Of a DNA stretch of 7,259 bases, positions 1 to 4,346 are shown one piece after another; position 1 is the first letter of the stretch, and every line of letters starts with the position of its first letter. The stretch spans positions 1 to 7,259 of the forward strand of contig JAKAGH010000159.1 of the NCBI GenBank assembly GCA_021817645.1, read 5' to 3'. The notes beneath the pieces are model-generated. The model made no database searches and was not told the DNA's origin. It was given only the letters and a program-made list of their open reading frames with translations. The translations under genes and the position numbers were made by a program. The stretch comes from Deltaproteobacteria bacterium. Lineage in GTDB: Bacteria; Desulfobacterota; Desulfobaccia; Desulfobaccales; 0-14-0-80-60-11.

Positions 1-72
1 AAGCGGGTGGAAGAAGAGTCACCCTTTTGCATCTACTGCGGCAAAGAGATGCCCCACGATCACGGCCATTAA
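1..72 (+). CDS. 3' end of unknown protein with C-terminal CxxC motif (partial)
   Basis: Only the last 23 codons and a TAA stop are in the window; the reading frame is open from the first base. The visible C-terminus contains FCIYCGKEM followed by a His/Asp-rich tail (HDHGH). A CxxCGK pair of this kind is typical of half a zinc ribbon or another small metal-binding knuckle. It ends 34 bp before the NifS-like gene on the same strand, so the two are probably co-transcribed. Next to a desulfurase homologue, an Fe-S scaffold (IscU/NifU type) with an added metal-binding tail is possible. That is only inference from position, because the part that would identify the protein lies outside the window. 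Confidence 0.6.
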   Translation, partial: KRVEEESPFCIYCGKEMPHDHGH

Positions 73-106
73 CCACCTCTCCGGGATTTAGAGAAAGAAG
101 ACTGCC

Positions 107-1279
107 ATGGCATATATCTACCTGGATCACCAGTCCAACTACCCCCTTCACCCCCTGGTGAAGGAGGCCATGATCCACCATATCGAGACCATCTACGGCA
201 ACCCCTCCAGCGACCACCAGGTGGGGCACCCCGCGGCTGAGGCGCTGGACCAGGCCCGGTCCCGGGTGGCGGCCCTGATCAACGCCGCCGACCCGCGGGA
301 AGTGGTCTTTACTTCCGGGGGCACGGAGTCCGTCAACCAGGCCCTTAAGGGCGTGGCCATCGGCCTGCGGGAAAAGGGGCGCCACATCATCACCTCCAAT
401 ATCGAGCACAAATCCGTGCTCAATTCCCTGCGCACCCTGCGGCTCCTGGATTACCGGGTCACCTCCCTGGACGTGGACGCCCACGGCTTGGTGGACCCCG
501 CGGCGGTGGAAAAGGCCATCACCCCGGAGACCATTCTCATCAGCATCATGCTGGCCAATAACGAGATCGGCACCATCGAGCCCGTGGCCGAGATCGCCCA
601 GATCGCCAAGAAGCATAAGATCGTCATGCACACCGACGCGGTGGCCGCGGTGGGCAGCATCCCCGTGGACGTTCAGGAACTGGGGGTGAATCTTCTGAGC
701 CTGGCGGCCAATCAATTCTATGGCCCCTCGGGCGTGGGCGCGCTTTATATCCGCAAGGGCACCCCGGTTTGGCCCCTGCTGGACGGCGGCACCCAGGAGA
801 ACAAGCGCCGGGCGGGGACGGAAAACCTCATCGGCATCGTCGGCCTGGGCCAGGCCGCGGAACTAGCGAAAACTGCAATGCCGGAGCGGCAGGTGCGCCT
901 CCGGGCCTTAAAAGACCGCTTGGAGCAGGGGCTCAAAGCCAGGATCCCGGAGATTCACATCAATGGGCATCCCACCCGCAACCTGCCCCATCTGCTGTCC
1001 GTATCGGTGGAATATATCGAGGGCGAGAGCCTGATGATGATGCTGGATGATGAAGGCGTGGTCGTGGCCACCCGCTCCGCGTGTGCGTCCGGGTCTTTGC
1101 GGGCCTCCCACGTGCTCATCGGCACCGGCATGGACTTCGCCACCGCCCAGGGCACCCTGGTCTTCACCCTGGGAGAGGATAATACGGACGCGGAAATCGA
1201 CCGGGTCCTGGAGGTGATGCCGGGTATCGTTCAGACCCTGCGGGACATGTCGCCTATTTATAAAAAATCCGTAAAATAA
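107..1279 (+). CDS. NifS/IscS-family cysteine desulfurase homologue lacking the PLP lysine
   Basis: A 390-residue protein of normal length for group I cysteine desulfurases, which take sulfur from L-cysteine for Fe-S cluster and thio-cofactor synthesis in the cytoplasm. Family marks seen: the GGTES segment (71-75), IEHKSV with the PLP-stacking His101, ANNEIGT (150-156), HTDAV with Asp177, RRAGTEN (234-240) and the mobile SACASGS loop with the sulfur-accepting Cys326. Positions that normally define the active site differ. The usual S-G-H-K is A-A-N-Q (200-203), so Gln203 replaces the Schiff-base lysine. Ala180 replaces the conserved Gln after HTDAV. Val352 replaces the substrate-binding Arg of the usual SIRFSLG. 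The N-terminal NAATT is HQSNY. The frame is intact, so this is not obviously a decaying pseudogene. It may be a scaffold, a regulator, or a desulfurase with unusual chemistry. The ATG has a weak purine-rich upstream sequence (AGAAAGAAG). It is followed by a terminator. Confidence 0.93.
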   Translation: MAYIYLDHQSNYPLHPLVKEAMIHHIETIYGNPSSDHQVGHPAAEALDQARSRVAALINAADPREVVFTSGGTESVNQALKGVAIGLREKGRHIITSNIEHKSVLNSLRTLRLLDYRVTSLDVDAHGLVDPAAVEKAITPETILISIMLANNEIGTIEPVAEIAQIAKKHKIVMHTDAVAAVGSIPVDVQELGVNLLSLAANQFYGPSGVGALYIRKGTPVWPLLDGGTQENKRRAGTENLIGIVGLGQAAELAKTAMPERQVRLRALKDRLEQGLKARIPEIHINGHPTRNLPHLLSVSVEYIEGESLMMMLDDEGVVVATRSACASGSLRASHVLIGTGMDFATAQGTLVFTLGEDNTDAEIDRVLEVMPGIVQTLRDMSPIYKKSVK

Positions 1280-1307
1280 CGCAGCCCAGTCGGGGCAGGT
1301 TGATAAG

Positions 1308-1334
1308 AAAAGCCGGGAAACCGGCTTTTTTTTT
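1308..1334 (+). terminator. Rho-independent terminator after the NifS-like gene
   Basis: A perfect 9-bp stem AAAAGCCGG/CCGGCTTTT closes a GAAA (GNRA) tetraloop and runs directly into a tract of nine T. It lies 29 bp past the stop codon, so it ends transcription of the upstream unit. Confidence 0.92.
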
Positions 1335-1387
1335 ATGGCTGCGGGGTCGCGGTTTTTTTGACCTAAAGACGCCACCCCCACCCCAAC

Positions 1388-1409
1388 CCTCCCCCCTCGA
1401 AGGGGGAAG
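1388..1409. repeat. Imperfect C/G palindrome around TCGA
   Basis: A run of six C, then TCGA, then AGGGGG forms an imperfect inverted repeat (core 1391-1406) with one mismatched pair inside the stem and weaker pairing beyond it. The surrounding C-rich sequence resembles the C-rich/G-rich dispersed palindromes common in intergenic DNA of many bacteria. Only one copy is in the window, so dispersal is inferred. Confidence 0.5.
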
Positions 1410-1492
1410 GAGTTAAGACTCACAATTTATGTCATTATCAGATATTCCTGGGACGGCACACCAGTTCTTTGACGCAGCAACTTGGTATTACC

Positions 1493-1508
1493 CCCGCTTT
1501 AGAGCGGG
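1493..1508. repeat. Small perfect hairpin CCCGCT-TTAG-AGCGGG
   Basis: A 6-bp GC-rich stem with a four-base loop and no T-tract on either side, so it is not a convincing terminator. It may be a small dispersed palindrome or part of the upstream regulatory region of the LysM-RlpA gene. Confidence 0.4.
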
Positions 1509-1560
1509 ACAGGCCGTAATCATGATATCTATAAATATATTAATTGCTTACAACACGCGC

Positions 1561-1680
1561 TAGGCAAAATCTGCCTTCGGATCGGTTGAAAAACCAGGGG
1601 CAAAGGGGGTAAGGCCGCGGTCTGCCTGGTTTCGAGCATCCCGGTACGGGAATTGCAAACTAAGGTTTCAGGAGGTGGGG
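1561..1680 (+). promoter_or_regulatory. Candidate structured 5' leader RNA of the LysM-RlpA gene
   Basis: About 120 bases before the start codon are rich in pairing potential. GGTT-GAAA-AACC (1584-1595) forms a GNRA-capped hairpin. AAACCAGG (1591-1598) can instead pair over 8 bp with CCTGGTTT (1625-1632), so the two folds exclude each other. TCCCG-GTA-CGGGA (1639-1651) forms a third hairpin just before the ribosome binding site. The stretch around 1606-1623 has loose similarity to the GCAAAGCC...GGGUCU core of c-di-GMP-I (GEMM) riboswitches, but spacing and several core bases do not fit. Ligand class is unknown and may be none. Confidence 0.35.
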
Positions 1681-1681
1681 C

Positions 1682-2491
1682 ATGATTGCTTTAATCCCCC
1701 AACTTGATTCCAGCCTTGCCTATCTGCGGCCGGAAGCCCAATCTTCTTCGGAAAGCTTTAAGGACGTGCTCCAAGCCGCGTCCAGCCAGACGCCGCCGCA
1801 GACGGCTACATCCCCGCAATATGTAGTGCAGCGGGGGGACACTCTCAACGATATCGCCAAAAAACTGGGGTATGCTAACCCCGTGGAACTAGCCAAGGCC
1901 AATGGCATCAGGAACCCGGATCTGATCCAGGTGGGGCAGGTCCTGAAACTCACCCCAGGAGACGGCGGCAACCAGGGTTCTACTGCCACGGCCCTGGCGG
2001 CCAAGAGCACCAAGGGGGCCACCCCCACAGTCCTGGCAGCTAAAAGCGACAAGGCAGCTACCTCGGCAGCCGTGGCAGCCAAAAGCACCCAGGAAGGGAA
2101 AAACTCCCAAGCTGCCATTCTGGAGAAAAAGGTTTCCGCCCAGGCCGGCACCCTGGTGACGGCCTCCTGGTATGGCGCCAATCATCAAGGTAAAACCATG
2201 GCCAATGGCCAGCCCTACAACATGTACGCCAATACCGCGGCCCACCGCACTTTGCCGTTCGGCACCAAGCTAGACCTTACCAATCCCGCTAATGGCCGCA
2301 CCGCGACGGTGGAAATCACCGACCGGGGTCCCTTTATCCGGGGACGAAACCTGGATGTCTCCTATAGTGTGGCGAAAAAATTGGGAATGGTGCAGCAAGG
2401 GGTAGCCAAACTGCGGATGGCCAAGGCTCAGGGGCAATCGCCCCAGCAACTGTCTGCGGAAGCTACGATCAAGCCGAAGCTGTATTTATGA
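1682..2491 (+). CDS. LysM domain + RlpA-like double-psi beta-barrel protein
   Basis: A 269-residue protein. An N-terminal segment of about 45 residues precedes a LysM peptidoglycan-binding domain (about 46-91, YVVQRGDTLNDIAKKLGY...NPDLIQVGQVLKL). A low-complexity Ala/Lys/Thr linker follows, with AAKS repeated (about 100-150). The C-terminal domain is RlpA-like (about 158-247): ASWYG (161-165), AHRTLPFGT (187-195) and DRGPF (214-218). His188 and Asp214 match the residues proposed as catalytic in RlpA lytic transglycosylases, which cut naked glycan strands. There is no SPOR domain. A strong ribosome binding site, AGGAGG (1670-1675) seven bases from the ATG, fixes the start, yet the N-terminus has neither a hydrophobic signal peptide nor a lipobox, unlike normal RlpA. 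Export by another route, such as the flagellar/type III apparatus, is possible but unproven. A folded leader precedes the gene. Confidence 0.9.
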   Translation: MIALIPQLDSSLAYLRPEAQSSSESFKDVLQAASSQTPPQTATSPQYVVQRGDTLNDIAKKLGYANPVELAKANGIRNPDLIQVGQVLKLTPGDGGNQGSTATALAAKSTKGATPTVLAAKSDKAATSAAVAAKSTQEGKNSQAAILEKKVSAQAGTLVTASWYGANHQGKTMANGQPYNMYANTAAHRTLPFGTKLDLTNPANGRTATVEITDRGPFIRGRNLDVSYSVAKKLGMVQQGVAKLRMAKAQGQSPQQLSAEATIKPKLYL

Positions 2492-2521
2492 AATAACTAA
2501 CCTATCCAGTTTGCCCATTAA

Positions 2522-2555
2522 CGCCCTTTAAGCCCAGGTCCAGGGCTTAAAGGCG
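2522..2555. terminator. Long hairpin between convergent genes (probable shared terminator)
   Basis: The arms at 2522-2535 and 2543-2555 pair over 13 bp with a single bulged C and a 7-base loop. The hairpin lies 30 bp after the LysM-RlpA stop and 3 bp from the stop of the opposing gene, the usual place for a bidirectional terminator. Neither side has a T-tract, so intrinsic termination would be weak; it may instead block decay or readthrough. Confidence 0.5.
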
Positions 2556-2558
2556 CGA

Positions 2559-3113
2559 CTAATCCAAAGTAGTTTCTTCTAATTGCGTCCGGAACTGCGA
2601 CACCGCCCGAGGGATGAGCCTTCTCAGGAAAACCGCCTGATCCATGGGGTGGAGCTTCAAGTAGCCTTCATATTCGGGGTGCTGGCTGGACAGTTGGGGC
2701 AACTCCCGGGCGAAGGCTGAGCCTTTGCGCCAGGCTTGTTGCAGCAACTCGATGAGGGGGGTCTCCATGCCCGGCACCGTGTCCACCCAGCCCAGACGGC
2801 GCATGACTTCGAACCGCACCCGGTCCACCAGCGCGAACGCCGTATCCATGATCTTCAGTTTTACCGTGTAATCCAAATCATCCAGGCGGAAGCGCACCGA
2901 TCCCCCCAGCCCCTGGGCCCCCATGATCAGATCGAAATAGACGTAGAGGTTATCTTCCCCCGGGCTGGCCAGGTACAGGAGGGTGTGGGGGCTCAGGTCC
3001 TGGAGCCGGGTCTCCGGTCCGAACTGCTCCTTGAAGCGGGCCAGCCAGGTGCGGAAGGCCTGGTCCGCGGCCAACTTGCGCCGGAAACCTTCCAGATCGA
3101 TGACTTCAGCCAT
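2559..3113 (-). CDS. Conserved-looking hypothetical protein, 184 residues
   Basis: I do not recognise a family. The protein is soluble in character: no signal peptide, no membrane segments, and only scattered hydrophobic helices. The N-terminal half has alternating hydrophobic strands (LLYLASPGEDNLYVYFDLIM, about residues 45-64, then SVRFRLDDLDYTVKLKIMDT). The C-terminal half is helical and basic (for example MDQAVFLRRLIPRAVSQF). There are no cysteines and no evident catalytic motif. Its ATG overlaps the end of the pgsA-like gene by 8 bp. A run of six G about nine bases upstream of the ATG acts as the likely Shine-Dalgarno, so translation is probably coupled to pgsA. A role linked to membrane lipid synthesis is suggested by position only. 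Confidence 0.8.
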   Translation of the reverse strand: MAEVIDLEGFRRKLAADQAFRTWLARFKEQFGPETRLQDLSPHTLLYLASPGEDNLYVYFDLIMGAQGLGGSVRFRLDDLDYTVKLKIMDTAFALVDRVRFEVMRRLGWVDTVPGMETPLIELLQQAWRKGSAFARELPQLSSQHPEYEGYLKLHPMDQAVFLRRLIPRAVSQFRTQLEETTLD

Positions 3114-3696
3114 TATGGTTTTCCCCCCGGGGGGCCGGGGACTGCCCGATTAACCTCAGTGCCCGATAGACATAATGGATCCCGGAAAGGGCGGTAAGCA
3201 GACCCGTCAACCAGATGACCACAGTAAACAGGAGCAGCGGCAAGGGCCAAATTTTCCCCACCAGCGCCAGGAGGACGGTGGCGATTTGCAGGGTGGTGGT
3301 CCATTTGCCCAACCAGGTGGGAGCAATGATCAGGGGCAGGTCCGCCAGCCGGAAGATTGCCACCCCCAAGGCGAGGGTCAGGTCCCGGCTGAAAACCACC
3401 ACTGTCAGCCAGGGGGGTATGACGTGAGAAATGCTCAAGGTGATGAAGCTGGAGGACATGAGGAGCTTGTCGGCCAGAGGGTCGAGATAAGCCCCCAGGG
3501 GGGATTTCTGGTGCCACCTGCGGGCCACCAGCCCGTCCGCCAGGTCGCTCAAACCCGCGAGGAGAAAAACCAGCAACGCCTTACGGTACTGCCCCTGGAT
3601 CAAGAAGATGATGAACAGGGGCGTCAGAAGGATGCGGGCCAGGGTGATCAGGTTGGGAATAGTGAGACTGGCTCGGGAATTGGGCCGCGACGCCAT
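3106..3696 (-). CDS. pgsA: CDP-alcohol phosphatidyltransferase, PgsA-like
   Basis: An integral inner-membrane enzyme, most likely CDP-diacylglycerol:glycerol-3-phosphate 3-phosphatidyltransferase, the committed step to phosphatidylglycerol. The complete CDP-alcohol phosphotransferase signature is present: Asp51, Asp54-Gly55, Ala58-Arg59, Gly68, Asp72 and Asp76 with exact family spacing; the aspartates bind metal and activate the acceptor hydroxyl. The IPNLITLARILLTP opening and GKWTTTLQ (130-137) are typical of PgsA. About five or six hydrophobic helices are visible between residues 12 and 172. At 196 residues it has normal length. I chose the ATG at 3696, preceded by GTAGGAA at rather long spacing; an in-frame GTG at 3717 would add seven residues but has no ribosome binding site. 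It overlaps the downstream hypothetical gene by 8 bp. A related headgroup transferase cannot be excluded from sequence alone. Confidence 0.9.
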   Translation of the reverse strand: MASRPNSRASLTIPNLITLARILLTPLFIIFLIQGQYRKALLVFLLAGLSDLADGLVARRWHQKSPLGAYLDPLADKLLMSSSFITLSISHVIPPWLTVVVFSRDLTLALGVAIFRLADLPLIIAPTWLGKWTTTLQIATVLLALVGKIWPLPLLLFTVVIWLTGLLTALSGIHYVYRALRLIGQSPAPRGENHNG

Positions 3697-3953
3697 AGTG
3701 AAATATATTCCTACCACAAAATGGAGGGAAAGCCAAGGGTTGGGAGATGATCGAAAAGTTTTTCGCAGGCGGTTATTCCTGGTACGGACCCTGTTCGCCG
3801 GTTTATGGCCGGCCTTGCCCCTGGGATGTGGGGGGCAAATGTTGCAATATCATTATCTATAAGAGGTTTAAATAAATGTCCAGCAAGTGACATAATACAT
3901 TGAAATAATTATTTATAAATCTTTTTGGAATTTATCTTATAATGTCCGAGGAA

Positions 3954-3989
3954 TTTACAAAATTATTTACAAAATTCTTGACAAAATTA
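3954..3989. repeat. Three tandem 12-bp repeats, consensus TTKACAAAATTM
   Basis: Three head-to-tail 12-base units start at 3954, 3966 and 3978. They differ at only two positions: the third base (T, T, G) and the last base (A, C, A). The third unit supplies the TTGACA -35 element of the precursor promoter. Helical phasing of 12 bp and overlap with the promoter make them candidate binding sites for a regulator, although simple AT-rich slippage is an alternative. Confidence 0.6.
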
Positions 3990-4006
3990 TTTCTGATAGC
4001 TATTTT
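3978..4006 (+). promoter_or_regulatory. Sigma70-type promoter for the RiPP-like precursor
   Basis: A perfect -35 TTGACA (3978-3983), a 17-bp spacer and a -10 TATTTT (4001-4006) that matches consensus at four of six positions. Transcription would start near 4013, giving a leader of about 60 bases before the precursor ATG. It overlaps three tandem 12-bp repeats. Confidence 0.6.
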
Positions 4007-4073
4007 TCAAATCAACCCGGTACTAAGGAAATTTGGGTACGGCACGGTAGCTGGAAAAAAGGAGGTTAACATA

Positions 4074-4238
4074 ATGCAACAGAAAGAAGAAGTAACTTAT
4101 GAGTTTAAAGCGGTTCATGCAAAGGGCAGTTGTAGTTGTAGTTGCCATGGCAGTGTGTCGGTTGCATATCAACCTGCTGCAGAAACGGAAGTGAAGTTGC
4201 TAAAAATTACACCGGAGAGTTTTAAGAAGTTAGGGTAG
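4074..4238 (+). CDS. Candidate RiPP precursor peptide with CxCxCH motif, 54 residues
   Basis: A 54-residue peptide with the layout of a ribosomally made, post-translationally modified precursor. A charged leader with an alternating hydrophobic strand (VTYEFKAV, 7-14) could pair with the maturase recognition domain. It is followed by GSCSCSCHG with Cys20, Cys22, Cys24 and His25, and then a 28-residue C-terminal part rich in Ser, Val and Thr that ends ITPESFKKLG. All three cysteines of the peptide lie in this motif. The Ser-Cys codons are a near-perfect hexanucleotide repeat (4128-4145). I chose the ATG at 4074 because GGAGG (4061-4065) lies eight bases before it. The longer in-frame ATG at 3942 has no ribosome binding site and would lie upstream of the predicted transcription start. 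The maturase gene follows on the same strand. The peptide family is not one I recognise; thioether crosslinks to its cysteines are an inference. Confidence 0.75.
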   Translation: MQQKEEVTYEFKAVHAKGSCSCSCHGSVSVAYQPAAETEVKLLKITPESFKKLG

Positions 4239-4289
4239 TTTCTCCCTGATATTAAGTTAATTATTTTCCATTATTGCTACCGTGCCAAC

Positions 4290-4318
4290 TTGACAATAAC
4301 ATAAAAAGAGGCTATCAG
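4290..4318 (+). promoter_or_regulatory. Possible second promoter before the maturase gene
   Basis: TTGACA (4290-4295), a 17-bp spacer and TATCAG (4313-4318; four of six matches to the -10 consensus) lie in the 108-bp gap between precursor and maturase. This could set maturase expression apart from the precursor. The gap shows no strong terminator, so readthrough from the first promoter is also likely. Confidence 0.4.
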
Positions 4319-4346
4319 TGACTAAACCAAATATTGGAGGTGAAAA

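Larger units (their letters stand above)
1335..1681. other. Gene-free interval with small palindromes and a leader region
   Basis: No credible coding sequence was found in these roughly 350 bases. They hold a pyrimidine/purine palindrome (near 1388-1409), a short hairpin (1493-1508), an AT-rich stretch around 1520-1550 that could contain a promoter, although no good -35/-10 pair could be assigned, and the structured leader of the LysM-RlpA gene (1561-1680). Confidence 0.6.
3697..4073. other. Divergent intergenic region turning AT-rich toward the RiPP-like cassette
   Basis: This gap separates the minus-strand pgsA-like gene from the plus-strand cassette. Its left part (3697-3838) has ordinary composition and carries two hairpins, GCCGG/CCGGC (3797-3813) and a 7-bp TTGCCCC/GGGGCAA stem (3815-3838). 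From about 3839 it becomes very AT-rich: 44 of 180 bases in 3841-4020 are G or C by direct count. That part carries the tandem 12-mers and the precursor promoter. I see no convincing gene in either strand. Confidence 0.65.

Noticed and set aside
908..1423. 171-residue minus-strand open frame opposite the NifS-like gene
   Set aside because: It is antisense to a clear gene, runs through the terminator and a C-rich repeat, and has a composition typical of a GC-rich shadow frame.
1493..1508. Hairpin considered as a CRISPR repeat or terminator
   Set aside because: Only one copy, no spacing pattern and no T-tract.
2736..3750. Plus-strand open frames (2736-3197 and 3175-3750)
   Set aside because: Gln/Gly/Arg-rich translations with no motifs, antisense to the pgsA-like and hypothetical genes that have sound family or context support.
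3711..3893. 60-residue minus-strand frame upstream of pgsA
   Set aside because: No ribosome binding site, no motif, it spans two hairpins and an AT-rich boundary, and it overlaps the pgsA start region.
3938..3943. TATAAT as a -10 box
   Set aside because: A perfect hexamer, but no acceptable -35 lies 16-18 bp upstream and the region is so AT-rich that chance matches are expected.
3942..4073. In-frame upstream extension of the precursor (98-residue reading)
   Set aside because: No ribosome binding site at the 3942 ATG. The extension encodes the tandem-repeat promoter region and lies upstream of the predicted transcription start, whereas GGAGG sits correctly before 4074.
4131..4148. CX3CH as a haem c attachment motif
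   Set aside because: The peptide has no signal peptide for export, the spacing is non-canonical, and the neighbouring radical SAM enzyme explains the cysteines better.
4074..4238. Selenocysteine-containing precursor
   Set aside because: No in-frame TGA occurs within the peptide; all three positions are ordinary Cys codons.
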